Source: Chloroflexota bacterium
GTDB taxonomy: Bacteria; Chloroflexota; Dehalococcoidia; Lucifugimonadales; JACPCK01
Direction of reading: 5' to 3'
Length of the DNA: 64,000 bases
NCBI GenBank assembly: GCA_016179845.1
Contig: JACPCK010000042.1
Span: forward strand, 1-64,000
In this document: positions 1 through 8,418 of the stretch, one piece after another
How the letters are laid out: the number at the start of each line of letters is the position of its first letter
Position numbering within the stretch: position 1 is the first letter of the stretch
Notes under the pieces: generated by a model
What the model saw: the letters and a program-made list of their open reading frames with translations, nothing else
What the model was told of the DNA's origin: nothing
The model's database searches: none
Position numbers and translations under genes: made by a program

Positions 1-26
1 CTGCTCCTTGACAATCAAGACGGCAT

Positions 27-192
27 CTGAGGAGTGCAGCGACGAAGAATCCGCACCATCAGGCAACGGATTATTCGGTCGTCCCTCCTCTATCGGGACC
101 TCCTCAGAATGACGGGACGTGACTTGAGGCCAATGTGGAAGCATGTTCCGCACTCTGCTCACACGACGTTGCGGAACAATGAAATGGCCCTG
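27..192. repeat. Copy 1 of a 166-bp MITE-like dispersed element
   Basis: This stretch aligns without gaps to 20546-20711. It holds CGAAGAATCCG (43-53) facing an almost perfect inverse copy at 67-77, and GTTCCGCA (145-152) facing TGCGGAAC (170-177). The right end keeps the family terminus GAAATGGCCCTG. The left terminal repeat seen in the other copy (from 20525) is not recognisable here, so this copy is 5'-truncated or diverged. Any reading frame through it is repeat sequence, which removes ATG codons before position 193 as starts for the sigma factor. Confidence 0.8.
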
Positions 193-213
193 TCAAGCAC
201 CCCAGGTGGTAGA

Positions 214-801
214 ATGGGGCTGGAGGCAATGGAGGCGCGTCAAGAGCAGCAACTGGTCCAGGCTAGCCGCGCCGGCGACCTGGGCTCCTTCAATTCCCTT
301 GTGGAAAAGTACCAGACCCAGGCCTACAACGTGGCCTGTAGGACCACAGGCGACCCCGCTCTTGCTGAAGACGCCACTCAGGAGGCGTTCATCTCAGCGT
401 TTCGTAACATATCGCAGTTCAGGGGAGAGAACTTCCGGGCCTGGCTTCTCCGCATCGTCATCAACTCCTGCTATGACATCCTGCGGCGTCGGAAAAGGGA
501 AAGGGAGGTTTCCCTGGAGGTGATAGAAGAGAACCCGGGCTCCACTATTCCCTCCCCAGAGGAGTCCCCGGAGAGGTACGCCATGCGCCAGGAGCTCGCT
601 CGCCACATACAGAAAGGGCTGGACGCCCTGCCAAAGGACCAGAGGAGCGTGCTGGTGCTGGTGGACGTTCAGGGCCTGCCTTATGAAGAGGCTGCTCAGG
701 CCCTGGCCTGCAACGTGGGCACAGTTAAGTCTCGCTTGAGTCGGGCCCGCGCCGCCATGAGGGCCTATCTCTCCCAACACAAGGAACTTTTGCCCTGGTG
801 A
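214..801 (+). CDS. ECF-type RNA polymerase sigma factor
   Basis: Encodes a group 4 (ECF) sigma-70 protein of about 195 residues. Region 2 spans roughly residues 20-90 and includes the DATQEAF and YDILRRRKR stretches used for core and -10 binding. Region 4 lies near 135-185 with the helix-turn-helix LPYEEAAQALACNVGTVKSR. A longer frame reaches back to 34, but bases up to 192 are a dispersed repeat, so the start is ATG 214 (preceded by AGGTGG) or ATG 229. The anti-sigma gene follows after 27 bp, the classical sigma/anti-sigma arrangement. The signal sensed is unknown. An ECF-type promoter before the third gene suggests that gene is a target. Confidence 0.93.
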   Translation: MGLEAMEARQEQQLVQASRAGDLGSFNSLVEKYQTQAYNVACRTTGDPALAEDATQEAFISAFRNISQFRGENFRAWLLRIVINSCYDILRRRKREREVSLEVIEENPGSTIPSPEESPERYAMRQELARHIQKGLDALPKDQRSVLVLVDVQGLPYEEAAQALACNVGTVKSRLSRARAAMRAYLSQHKELLPW

Positions 802-828
802 AGCCGTCTTTTATCTGGAGGTAGAAAG

Positions 829-1620
829 GTGACCTGGTTTGGGCGGCTGTTGAAAAGGGGCCATCCCTCCCCCGATGATCTCTCGACCTATATGGACGGT
901 AGGCTGGAACCCCGCAGACAGAGCACTCTGGAGAAGCATCTGCTTACCTGTCATTCCTGCAACTCTGAGCTTGATAGTCTGCGTGTTACCGTCGCCCAAC
1001 TGCGAAGCCTTACCCAGATACCTCCGCCCCGCTCCTTCACCTTGCAGCAGGTTCCATCTCCTGCTTTTCAGCTTCGCCCTGCCTATGTCACGGCCCTGCA
1101 GGGAGCAGCGGCCCTGGTCTTTGTCGTCACGGCCGTTCTGACCGCTGCTGATGCCTCTAACCTGGTCCCCCTGGGGGGAGAAGCTAGGGAAGCGGGCGTC
1201 GCAGTGGTTGCGACTGCAACAGCCTTGCACACTGACGAAGCTGTCACGATCAGTAGGGCTGCAAGCGAAGGGCAGGAGTTTCAGATAATGACTGTGCCTC
1301 AGCCCACCAGCACCTCTGCTCCGGCTGTTCCGCCTGACAGGCGCACTCTGATCTCGGGTGCCCCTCAGCCTGTCGGGACGCCCGCTCCAAAGGCTGGCGA
1401 TGGTCCTTCGCCCACCCCCTCCCCTGTTCCAGCGTCGCCAGAGGCAGCCACAGCTACAGTTCTTGTGCTGATCCCTACCCCAACCCCGACGCTTGCTCCA
1501 TCTCCCGGGGCCAAAGAGATCGGTGGCCTCTCGCTGTGGCCTCTGGAGCTTGCCTTGGGCGTCCTCTTCGCCTTTCTATTTGCCGGCAGCCTATGGCTGG
1601 GTCGGCGTGTCAGCCGATGA
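829..1620 (+). CDS. Zinc-finger anti-sigma factor, membrane-spanning
   Basis: Starts at GTG 829 behind GGAGG. The N-terminal zf-HC2 domain carries the HxxxCxxC signature (His37, Cys41, Cys44) typical of ZAS anti-sigma factors that hold an ECF sigma inactive. A hydrophobic segment at about 86-107 and a second at the C-terminus (about 240-258) suggest membrane insertion. Between them lies a low-complexity Pro/Thr/Ser/Ala linker of about 120 residues with repeated TPTPT-like runs, probably an extracytoplasmic stalk. Its position directly after the sigma gene supports the role. The number of real membrane passes is uncertain. Confidence 0.85.
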   Translation: MTWFGRLLKRGHPSPDDLSTYMDGRLEPRRQSTLEKHLLTCHSCNSELDSLRVTVAQLRSLTQIPPPRSFTLQQVPSPAFQLRPAYVTALQGAAALVFVVTAVLTAADASNLVPLGGEAREAGVAVVATATALHTDEAVTISRAASEGQEFQIMTVPQPTSTSAPAVPPDRRTLISGAPQPVGTPAPKAGDGPSPTPSPVPASPEAATATVLVLIPTPTPTLAPSPGAKEIGGLSLWPLELALGVLFAFLFAGSLWLGRRVSR

Positions 1621-1644
1621 GAACACCCGATACCAGACCTTTGG

Positions 1645-1670
1645 GGAACTTTTTTCGTAATGGAGACGTC
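1645..1670 (+). promoter_or_regulatory. ECF-type promoter for the SIMPL gene
   Basis: GGAAC at 1645-1649 inside GGGGAACTTTTTT, then 17 bp, then CGTC at 1667-1670. This is the usual GGAAC...CGTC layout of ECF sigma promoters. It lies 33 bp before the SIMPL start and just downstream of a sigma/anti-sigma pair, so control by the adjacent sigma factor is a reasonable inference. Confidence 0.55.
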
Positions 1671-1702
1671 TTACTAGTGGAAAGACCGCAAGGAGGAATA
1701 CC

Positions 1703-2560
1703 ATGAAAGTGACTGCGCTGAAGGCCCTGAGACCCGTCGGGATCATCTGGTTGCTGGGGCTCGTGGCCCTTCTGCTGGTGGTGCTCGCCTGCCAGAGGAC
1801 TGAGACAAGGCCAACGGCTACGGAGACGCCAGGCTCCCTTACCGCCCCGACAGGGGCTGGGAGTCTGACGACGGGCGTCTCGCCTCTATATGTGGGAAGT
1901 ATCCTCGCAGGCAGTGGGCAGGCAACGGGGGTCTGGGTGACAGGAACAGGGACTCTGAAGCTCCAGCCTGACATGGCCGTCGTCAGCCTGGGTGTAGAGG
2001 CCAAGGCCAAGACGGTGGCCGAGGCCCGTGATATGGCCGCCGCTGCCATGAGGAAGGTGATAGATTCGCTCAAGGCCAAGGGCATCGCCGACAAGGACAT
2101 CCAGACCCGCCACTTTAGCATCCAGCCCGAGTATCAGTGGCGGGAGGTCATTCGCGAGCAGGTTCTCGTGGGTTACGTTGTGACCAACCAGATAACGGCC
2201 AGCGTCCGCAATCTACAGGGTGTCCCTTCCGTCGTCGACGACGCGGCCATCGCCGGTGGCGACCTTATCAGGATCAGCGGCGTCTCTTTCACCGTGGAAA
2301 ACCCCAAGCCTTTCCAGACCAAGGCCCGTGAAACCGCAGTCCTGGATGCCCTCGACAAGGCCAGGCAGTTTGCCCAGCTTACCGGCATCACCCTGGGTAA
2401 GCTCCTTTACATAACTGAATCTGGCGGGGGCATTCCTGTGGTGCAAACACGGGCCTGGGAGGCGGCCGCCCTCACATTAAAGGTAGCAGAGCCAACCCCG
2501 ATCAGCCCGGGGGAGCTGGAGATCATGGTGCAGGTCCAGGCAGTGTTCGCCATCCAGTAA
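1703..2560 (+). CDS. SIMPL-domain (DUF541/YggE-like) lipoprotein
   Basis: The 285-residue product begins with a lipoprotein signal (hydrophobic 12-28, lipobox VVLAC with Cys30) followed by a Pro/Thr-rich linker. From about residue 75 it has the SIMPL fold signature VTGTGTLKLQPDMAVVSLGVEAKA and continues to the C-terminus with DALDKARQFAQLTGITLGK, as in YggE relatives. SIMPL proteins are extracytoplasmic and have been linked to oxidative or envelope stress, though the biochemical role is unclear. AAGGAGG lies 6 bp before the ATG. The ECF promoter upstream and sigma/anti-sigma neighbours suggest an envelope-stress regulon. Confidence 0.85.
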   Translation: MKVTALKALRPVGIIWLLGLVALLLVVLACQRTETRPTATETPGSLTAPTGAGSLTTGVSPLYVGSILAGSGQATGVWVTGTGTLKLQPDMAVVSLGVEAKAKTVAEARDMAAAAMRKVIDSLKAKGIADKDIQTRHFSIQPEYQWREVIREQVLVGYVVTNQITASVRNLQGVPSVVDDAAIAGGDLIRISGVSFTVENPKPFQTKARETAVLDALDKARQFAQLTGITLGKLLYITESGGGIPVVQTRAWEAAALTLKVAEPTPISPGELEIMVQVQAVFAIQ

Positions 2561-2575
2561 CCTTCATGGATGAAG

Positions 2576-2628
2576 AGAGGCCTGGGAGGGGCGGCTTACG
2601 GTTCCCTCTCCCGGGCCTCTGCTTTTAT
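2576..2628 (+). terminator. Intrinsic terminator after the SIMPL gene
   Basis: AGAGGCC(TGGGAG) at 2576-2588 pairs imperfectly with CTCTCCCGGGCCTCT ending at 2620, and is followed by GCTTTTATT. It separates the sigma/SIMPL unit from the riboflavin operon. Confidence 0.65.
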
Positions 2629-2632
2629 TAGG

Positions 2633-2661
2633 TTGCGGGAGGTTTGCCCCTCTGGTACAAT
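2633..2661 (+). promoter_or_regulatory. Sigma-70 promoter for dcd-rib operon
   Basis: TTGCGG (2633-2638), 17-bp spacer, TACAAT (2656-2661). It lies just after the terminator and just before the dcd start at 2678. The predicted transcription start would fall close to the AGGAG ribosome site (2668-2672), leaving almost no leader, so the call is moderate. Confidence 0.45.
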
Positions 2662-2677
2662 CGGGCAGGAGCACGGT

Positions 2678-3253
2678 ATGGTCCTAAGCGATAGGGACAT
2701 TCGACGAGAGCTAGCCAGAGGAAGGCTTGTAGTTGAGCCCCTGGACGCCTCCTGCATTCAACCGGCGAGCATCGACGTCCACCTGGACCGCAAGCTCCTC
2801 GTCTTCCGAAACTCCCGTCAGCCATACATAGACATCCGCCACCCTTCGGAGGACCTGACGGAGATGGTGGAGATAAGTGACGATGCTCCATTTATCCTCC
2901 ACCCAGGGGAGTTTGTCCTGGGAAGCACGGTAGAGTCCATCGCCCTGCCTGATGACATGGTGGCCAGGCTAGAGGGAAAGAGCTCTCTTGGCAGGCTTGG
3001 CCTGCTCATCCACTCGACAGCCGGGTACGTGGACCCGCGCTGGAGGGGCCACTTGACTCTGGAGCTTAGCAACGTGGCCCGATTGCCCATAACTCTGTAC
3101 CACGGAATGAAGATCGGGCAAATATCGTTCCTCACCCTCTCGTCGCCGGCAGAGAACCTGTATGGCTCTGAGACTCTGGGAAGCAAGTATCAGGGGCAGC
3201 AGGACCCCACTCCTAGTCGTGTGTGGCAGGAGTTCTTGAAGAAGCCTGGCTAG
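2678..3253 (+). CDS. dcd: dCTP deaminase
   Basis: Deaminates dCTP to dUTP for dTTP synthesis. The 191-residue product has the trimeric dUTPase/DCD fold signatures: [22 protein letters not shown] (residues ~94-115), the RGHLTLEL strand, and the C-terminal [14 protein letters not shown] lid that closes over the nucleotide. The start at ATG 2678 has AGGAG upstream and gives the usual family length; a longer frame from 2570 would run through the terminator stem. It heads the riboflavin operon, with ribD starting 2 bp after its stop. Confidence 0.94.
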   Translation: MVLSDRDIRRELARGRLVVEPLDASCIQPASIDVHLDRKLLVFRNSRQPYIDIRHPSEDLTEMVEISDDAPFILHPGEFVLGSTVESIALPDDMVARLEGKSSLGRLGLLIHSTAGYVDPRWRGHLTLELSNVARLPITLYHGMKIGQISFLTLSSPAENLYGSETLGSKYQGQQDPTPSRVWQEFLKKPG

Positions 3254-3255
3254 AC

Positions 3256-4335
3256 ATGGACTTCATGGCGCGGGCCCTGGAGCAGGCACGCCAGGCCTTG
3301 GGAAAGACGAGCCCTAATCCCGCCGTAGGCGCCCTGGTGGTCAAGAACGGTGCTATCGTGGGAAAAGGCCACACTCAGGCTCCAGGCCAGGCCCATGCCG
3401 AGGTGGTGGCCCTGGCCCAGGCGAGTGTCAACGCAGAAGGTGCCGTCCTCTACACCACCCTGGAGCCCTGTTGCCACTACGGCAGAACGCCGCCTTGCAC
3501 TCGGACTATTGTCAGCGCCCGCATCGCCGAGGTTCACATAGCTACCCTCGACCCCAATCCTCTGGTCAACGGGCAGGGGCGCAAGGAGCTGGAAGAGGCC
3601 GGCATAAGGACCTTCGTGGGGGAGAGGCAGGCTGAGGCCCAGGAGCTGAACGAAGCCTACTTCAAGTTCGTCACCACTGGCCAGCCCTTTGTGACCGCCA
3701 AATTTGCCGCCAGCCTCGACGGAAAGATCGCCACGGCCTCCGGCGAGTCCCAATGGATAACAGGAATGGAGGCCCGCCGTCGGGCCAACAGCCTCAGGGG
3801 TCTCTGCGATGGGCTAATGGTGGGAGTCAACACAGTCTTGAGGGACGATCCGCTGTTGACGGCCCGGGATGAGGACGACAGGCCCCTGAACGTCCAGCCT
3901 CTGAGGATTGTTGTCGACAGCAGAGGGCGTACCCCATCCAGGGCGCGCCTGTTCCAATCGCCAGGTAAGGTACTGATTGCTACCGCCGTCAATGACACGG
4001 CCCTGGTGGAGCGCCTTCTCAGGCTAAGTGCTCAGGTCGAAGCCTTCCCCTCCGAAGACGGCCGCGTCGACCTCAGAGCCCTCCTGGAGTTCCTGGGCCG
4101 CCAGCATCTCTACAGCATACTGGCAGAGGGTGGGGGCACCCTCCTCGGCTCTCTCCTAGACATGCAGTTGGTGGACAAGGTGGTAGCCTTCATAGCACCC
4201 CTGATTATTGGAGGTCAGGGCTCCCTCACCCCTGTGGAGGGCAGGGGCGCAGACCGCCTCGCCAACGCCCTGCGGCTGAAGCGGGTCCGTGTAGAGCATC
4301 TCGGCGACGACTTGATGATCGTCGGCTACCCCTAG
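3256..4335 (+). CDS. ribD: Bifunctional riboflavin deaminase/reductase RibD
   Basis: Performs the deaminase and NADPH reductase steps that turn the GTP cyclohydrolase II product into 5-amino-6-ribitylaminouracil phosphate. The N-terminal zinc deaminase domain has HAEVVAL and PCCHYGRTPPC metal ligands (about residues 48-90); the reductase domain starts near 145 (TAKFAASLDGKIATASGESQWITG). Length of about 359 residues is standard. ATG 3256 is chosen because ATG 3223 would overlap dcd by 31 bp without gaining family sequence. It is the first rib gene in the cluster, in an order typical of many bacteria. Confidence 0.95.
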   Translation: MDFMARALEQARQALGKTSPNPAVGALVVKNGAIVGKGHTQAPGQAHAEVVALAQASVNAEGAVLYTTLEPCCHYGRTPPCTRTIVSARIAEVHIATLDPNPLVNGQGRKELEEAGIRTFVGERQAEAQELNEAYFKFVTTGQPFVTAKFAASLDGKIATASGESQWITGMEARRRANSLRGLCDGLMVGVNTVLRDDPLLTARDEDDRPLNVQPLRIVVDSRGRTPSRARLFQSPGKVLIATAVNDTALVERLLRLSAQVEAFPSEDGRVDLRALLEFLGRQHLYSILAEGGGTLLGSLLDMQLVDKVVAFIAPLIIGGQGSLTPVEGRGADRLANALRLKRVRVEHLGDDLMIVGYP

Positions 4336-4342
4336 TCAAGCG

Positions 4343-4948
4343 ATGTTCACTGGGATAGTAGAGGAACTAGGCGCCCTTCTGGAACGCCGCGGCTCAACCC
4401 TGGTCATCGGCGCCAGCAGGTGCCTCCACGGCCTGAAAAACGGCGATAGCATTGCCGTCAATGGCGCTTGCCTCACGGTCACGGGCCTGTCGCGCGACTC
4501 CTTCACCGTTGACATCACCCCTGAGACTGAGGCGAGGACCAACCTGGGCCTGTTGAAGGCCTCGGAAGGTGTCAACCTGGAGAGGGCCCTCTCCTATGGA
4601 CAGGCGGTGGGGGGCCATCTCGTCCAGGGTCACGTGGATGGCCGAGGCCGTGTGCTGGCAATACGGCCCCAGGGCAACTCTCTTCTTTTCCGTTTCCGTG
4701 CCCCTGCCAGGCTCATGCGCTACATCGTTGAGAAGGGGTTCATCGCTGTCGACGGCATCAGCCTGACCGTCGTGAGGCGATACGATGCCTCCTTCACAGT
4801 GTCTGTGATACCATATACTCGGGAAAACACCAACCTGGGGCGAAGGAGCCAGGGAGACGTCGTAAACCTGGAGGTGGATGTCCTGGCCAAGTACGTAGAG
4901 CGGCTCATTTCGCCCTGGACATCGAGACAAGCTCCGGGCCCGAGTTGA
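4343..4948 (+). CDS. ribE: Riboflavin synthase, alpha chain
   Basis: Catalyses dismutation of two 6,7-dimethyl-8-ribityllumazine molecules to riboflavin. The 201-residue product starts with the diagnostic [10 protein letters not shown] and shows the internal duplication of lumazine-binding domains: [23 protein letters not shown] in the first half and [22 protein letters not shown] in the second. Seven bases separate it from ribD, so translation is probably coupled. Confidence 0.95.
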   Translation: MFTGIVEELGALLERRGSTLVIGASRCLHGLKNGDSIAVNGACLTVTGLSRDSFTVDITPETEARTNLGLLKASEGVNLERALSYGQAVGGHLVQGHVDGRGRVLAIRPQGNSLLFRFRAPARLMRYIVEKGFIAVDGISLTVVRRYDASFTVSVIPYTRENTNLGRRSQGDVVNLEVDVLAKYVERLISPWTSRQAPGPS

Positions 4949-4961
4949 GGGGGTCGTGCTG

Positions 4962-6182
4962 ATGCCTTTGGCAACCATACAAGAGGTCGTCAAGGACCTG
5001 AAAGACGGCACGTTCGTCATCATCGTGGACGATGACGAACGGGAGAACGAAGGGGACCTGGCCATAGGGGCCGAGAAGGTCACGCCGGAGGCCATAAACT
5101 TCATGGCCAAGTACGCCCGAGGCCTCATATGCATGCCCATCATCGGCAAGCGGCTCGATGAGCTTCACCTACCCCTGATGGTCCAGGAGAACACCTCCAC
5201 CCATCATACGGCATTCGCTGTGCCTGTGGACTACAAGCGGGGAACGAGCACCGGCATCTCTGCCTTCGACCGGGCTGCCACGGTTACTGCTTTCCTCGAT
5301 CCCGCCAGCCGTCCAGAAGACTTCGCGCGCCCCGGGCATCTATTCCCTCTCCGCTATCAGGAGGGGGGGGTCCTGGTTCGCGCGGGGCACACGGAGGCCA
5401 TAGTTGACCTGGTCAAGCTGGCCGACCTCTACCCCGCCGGCGTCATATGCGAGATCATGAGGGAAGACGGCTCCATGGCCCGCCTTCCGGAGCTGGAAGA
5501 GTTTGCCCGAAGGCATGACATAAAGTTGGTCACCGTTTCCCAGATAATCCAGCACCGTCTCCAGCACGAACGGCTGGTCGAGCGGGTTGCCAAGGCCCGC
5601 CTGCCCACTGCCTTCGGCGATTTCACCGTCATGGCATACCGGAGCAGGGTAGACCCTGATGAGCACCTGGCCCTCGTCATGGGGGAGGTTCAGGCGGAAA
5701 AGCCTGTCCTGGTGCGCGCCCACAGCCAGTGCGTGACCGGGGATGTCTTCCACAGCCTGCGGTGCGACTGCGGGGAGCAGATGGCCCTTGCCCTTCAGGC
5801 CATTGCCAGAGAGGGGCGGGGCGTGTTTCTCTATATGCGCCAGGAGGGTAGGGGCATCGGCCTCCACAATAAGATAAGGGCCTACGCACTTCAGGACACC
5901 GGCCTCGATACCGTCGAGGCCAACGTCGAGTTGGGTTTTGCCCCAGACCTTCGCCACTACGGTGTCGGGGCCCAGATCCTGGCTGACCTGGGGGTGAAGA
6001 AGATACGTCTTCTCACCAACAACCCCAGGAAGGTTGTGGGCCTGGAAGCCTACGGACTACAGATAGTGGAGCGGGTGCCCCTGCTGGCGCCTCCCAATAC
6101 AGAGAACACCCACTACCTGGCCACGAAGAAGCTGAAGCTGGGTCATATCCTGGACAACGTCCCAGAGGGCCCTCAGGCGTAA
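4962..6182 (+). CDS. ribBA: Bifunctional DHBP synthase / GTP cyclohydrolase II
   Basis: Supplies both riboflavin precursors. The N-terminal RibB domain (about 1-200) has the acidic [11 protein letters not shown] site and [14 protein letters not shown]. The C-terminal RibA domain (about 205-400) has the zinc ligands in [17 protein letters not shown] and the catalytic [14 protein letters not shown] and RLLTNNPRK stretches. A GTG at 4956 is an alternative start two codons earlier; ATG 4962 sits better after GAGGGGG. Full length for the fused family (about 406 residues). Confidence 0.95.
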   Translation: MPLATIQEVVKDLKDGTFVIIVDDDERENEGDLAIGAEKVTPEAINFMAKYARGLICMPIIGKRLDELHLPLMVQENTSTHHTAFAVPVDYKRGTSTGISAFDRAATVTAFLDPASRPEDFARPGHLFPLRYQEGGVLVRAGHTEAIVDLVKLADLYPAGVICEIMREDGSMARLPELEEFARRHDIKLVTVSQIIQHRLQHERLVERVAKARLPTAFGDFTVMAYRSRVDPDEHLALVMGEVQAEKPVLVRAHSQCVTGDVFHSLRCDCGEQMALALQAIAREGRGVFLYMRQEGRGIGLHNKIRAYALQDTGLDTVEANVELGFAPDLRHYGVGAQILADLGVKKIRLLTNNPRKVVGLEAYGLQIVERVPLLAPPNTENTHYLATKKLKLGHILDNVPEGPQA

Positions 6183-6188
6183 AGGCCG

Positions 6189-6686
6189 ATGAGTGAGCCC
6201 CCACCTTCCGCCGCGCTTGAGCCTGACTCGAAGGGCGAGGGGCACCGCTTCGCAATTGTCGTCGCTCGCTTCAACCAGTTTGTCACCAGCCAACTCCTCA
6301 AAGGGGCCAGAGAGGGACTCCTGGCCCACGGCGTCAAAGAGCGGGACATTTTCGTAGCCTGGGTGCCGGGATCCTTTGAGTTGCCCTTGATAGCACAGAA
6401 GCTGGCCAGGACTGGCCGGTTCAGCGCTGTCATCTGCCTCGGGGCGATCATTCGCGGAGAGACGCCGCATTTCGAGTACGTGGCTGCAGAGGCGGCGAGG
6501 GGTATAGCAGATGCATCAAGAGCTTCTCAGGTACCCATTCTTTTCGGTGTGCTCACTACTGACACCGCAGGCCAGGCCCTGGCTCGGGCCGGTGGCAAGG
6601 GAGGCAACAAAGGCTATGATGCCGCTCTTGCCGCCATCGAGATGGCCAACCTCACGCGTGCTATAGGCGCCTTGGGCAACCCCTAG
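6189..6686 (+). CDS. ribH: 6,7-dimethyl-8-ribityllumazine synthase
   Basis: Condenses the pyrimidine and DHBP to lumazine, the penultimate riboflavin step. The 165-residue protein shows [17 protein letters not shown], the substrate loop [25 protein letters not shown] with the catalytic His, and FGVLTTDT followed by the GNKGYDAA phosphate site. It carries about 18 extra residues at the N-terminus relative to short family members. Six bases separate it from ribBA; it closes the operon. Confidence 0.95.
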   Translation: MSEPPPSAALEPDSKGEGHRFAIVVARFNQFVTSQLLKGAREGLLAHGVKERDIFVAWVPGSFELPLIAQKLARTGRFSAVICLGAIIRGETPHFEYVAAEAARGIADASRASQVPILFGVLTTDTAGQALARAGGKGGNKGYDAALAAIEMANLTRAIGALGNP

Positions 6687-6729
6687 TACCTAGTTGCATA
6701 AATCCGTGTACATAAGGCCCGCCCTATCC

Positions 6730-6792
6730 CCGCTCACCCTGAGCTTGTCGAAGGGAGGATCGCTCATGGTTCGACAGGCTCACCACGAGCGG
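6730..6792. repeat. Intergenic inverted repeat
   Basis: CCGCTC (6730-6735) faces GAGCGG (6787-6792), with inner partly matching pieces GAGCTTGTCGAA and TTCGACAGGCTC. This CCTGAGCTTGTCGAAGG-type sequence is, from general experience, a very common intergenic repeat in environmental bacterial genomes. It lies between convergent ribH and the EF-like gene and could also act as a bidirectional transcription stop. Confidence 0.6.
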
Positions 6793-6824
6793 CCGATTAT
6801 GACGCCCGTTTCCGCAAGTAGGCA

Positions 6825-7079
6825 CTAGTCCACTACCTTGTATACATGGTCCCCGGGGCGGACACGGTCAGTCACCTTGATCCCTATCGACTGGCCTGCA
6901 CCGGCTTCCTTGACGGGTATGTTGTTCACCTGTATGGACTCTACTACCAACTCTACGTCGGTCGTGTGGCCCTTGATGTGAATCTTATCCCCTACCTTTA
7001 GCGCACCCGTCAGGTCAACTCCAGCGACAACAGGACGGGCAAAGAAGGCTGTGACTTGGCCAACCTCTACGTCGGGCAT
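6825..7079 (-). CDS. Translation elongation factor-like small protein (EF-Tu domain 2-like)
   Basis: Only 84 residues, consisting of a single beta-barrel like domain 2 of EF-Tu/IF2 GTPases: VTAFFARPVVAGVDLTG, then LKVGDKIHIKGHTTDVELVVESIQ and GIKVTDRVRPGDHVYKV. No GTPase domain is present. Such stand-alone proteins occur in archaea and some bacteria and are annotated elongation factor-like; the function is not established. GAGGTGAG precedes the ATG. It has its own promoter (7109-7137) and is divergent from the hydrolase at 7214. Confidence 0.75.
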   Translation of the reverse strand: MPDVEVGQVTAFFARPVVAGVDLTGALKVGDKIHIKGHTTDVELVVESIQVNNIPVKEAGAGQSIGIKVTDRVRPGDHVYKVVD

Positions 7080-7108
7080 GGCTCACCTCCGCAAGGGCCT
7101 CATTGGTC

Positions 7109-7137
7109 AGTATCTACTAGCGTTGTGGCCACGTCAA
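7109..7137 (-). promoter_or_regulatory. Promoter for the EF-like gene
   Basis: On the minus strand TTGACG (7137-7132), 17-bp spacer, GATACT (7114-7109). The predicted start of transcription lies about 25 bp before the ATG at 7079. Confidence 0.5.
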
Positions 7138-7213
7138 TACTCCGGCGGTTACCTTAAAATAGAGTGGGGTGCAGCCTTGCAGGAAGTTCAGAGTTTGGCG
7201 GGTGCGCATTAGC

Positions 7214-8350
7214 ATGAGGGCAGCGGGGCGTCTCCTTTGGCTGCTGGTCTTGGTGGTGCTGCTGGTAACGCTCCTCATGGCGCGGCTGCCCCAGGGCCGG
7301 ACTGCCATCAAGACGCTCCTCTTCATACCTCAGGTAGTGCCTACGTTCCCCGTGCAGCCGCAGGAGTGGTTCCTTCCAGAGCCTGTTCACCAAGAGATTC
7401 GGTTCCCGATGGCAGATAGCACAGGCAGCGCTGACATCTATCGCCCACCCGATGACGGCAGGCACAGCGCGGTGCTGCTCTTCTTCGGCGTGGCGCCTGC
7501 GCCGCGAGACGACCCGAGAGTAGTGGAGTTGAGCCAGGCCCTTGCCCGCGCTGGCATGGTTGTCATGACGCTCTGGTCCGAGAGGATGATGGAGAAACGC
7601 CTGGATGCAGAGGCCCCCAACTACCTGGTGACAGCCTTTCAGTATCTCCGCAGCCTTCCGTATGTAGACCCGGAGCGTGTCGGAGTAGGCGGCTTCTGCG
7701 TCGGGGCCTCCCTGGTCACCATCGCCGCCGCAGACCCCAGGATTGCCGATGAGGTACGCTTCGTCAACTCCTTCGGAGGCTATTTCAATGCCAAGGACCT
7801 CGTCCGCGCCATCGCCAGCCGGCAGCGTTTCTATGACACTTCCACGGAGCCTTGGCACCCCGACGATCTGACCAGCGAGGTCTTCACGGGCCACCTCTTG
7901 GAGAGCCTCCGTGACCCTCAAGAGCGTACGCAGGTTGAAACCTTGCTTGAGCAGGAGATACCACCCCCGGCCCAGCTAGAGGTCCTGTCTCCTCAAGGGA
8001 AAGCGGTCTATGGGCTTATAAGGGGCGTTCCCCTGGAGGAGACTGAACTATACATAGCCCAGTTGCCTGAAGGTCTGCAAAGGCTACTGGAGGAGCTTTC
8101 GCCTTCCCAATACGTGGAGAAGCTCAAGGCCAGGGTGCTCATAATGCACGATAGAGAGGATGCGCTGGTTCCTAGCACCGAGTCCCGCCGCCTCGCCGAC
8201 GCCCTGACCCGACGGGGCAACCTCCACTACACGGAGTTCACTCTTTTCAAGCACATGGACCCCACCAGGCCTCTGGGCCTCTTCTCCTTCGCCAAAGAGA
8301 CCTTCAAGCTCTTCTGGCATATGTATAACGTCCTTCGCATCGCCGCCTGA
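7214..8350 (+). CDS. Membrane-anchored dienelactone hydrolase-like alpha/beta hydrolase
   Basis: A signal-anchor helix (residues 6-22, very Leu/Val rich) is followed by an alpha/beta hydrolase domain. The nucleophile elbow reads GGFCVGAS with Cys162, the GxCxG form of dienelactone hydrolases rather than the Ser form of lipases. The acid is probably the Asp in LIMHDREDALVPS and the base the His in LFKHMDP near the C-terminus. The domain is therefore complete, probably facing the outside. An insert of about 100 residues (around 205-300) sits before the acid loop. ATG 7214 is preferred to an earlier TTG at 7169 because it opens directly into the hydrophobic helix. The substrate is unknown and there is no operon partner. 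Confidence 0.75.
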   Translation: MRAAGRLLWLLVLVVLLVTLLMARLPQGRTAIKTLLFIPQVVPTFPVQPQEWFLPEPVHQEIRFPMADSTGSADIYRPPDDGRHSAVLLFFGVAPAPRDDPRVVELSQALARAGMVVMTLWSERMMEKRLDAEAPNYLVTAFQYLRSLPYVDPERVGVGGFCVGASLVTIAAADPRIADEVRFVNSFGGYFNAKDLVRAIASRQRFYDTSTEPWHPDDLTSEVFTGHLLESLRDPQERTQVETLLEQEIPPPAQLEVLSPQGKAVYGLIRGVPLEETELYIAQLPEGLQRLLEELSPSQYVEKLKARVLIMHDREDALVPSTESRRLADALTRRGNLHYTEFTLFKHMDPTRPLGLFSFAKETFKLFWHMYNVLRIAA

Positions 8351-8418
8351 CTGGACTTGAAACGCGTTCGGAAACTCAACTGGCGGACTCCACAGGGGTG
8401 AAGGCCTTCCGAATGCCC

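Noticed and set aside
173-192. GGAAC...TC as an ECF promoter for the sigma gene
   Set aside because: The GGAAC belongs to the inverted repeat of the mobile element and is also present in the other copy, which does not precede a sigma gene.
34-213. N-terminal extension of the sigma factor to position 34
   Set aside because: Positions 27-192 are a copy of the dispersed element found again at 20546-20711, so this part is not coding.
2561-2677. FMN riboswitch before the riboflavin operon
   Set aside because: None of the conserved FMN aptamer strings are present; the leader is a terminator plus a promoter with almost no untranslated region.
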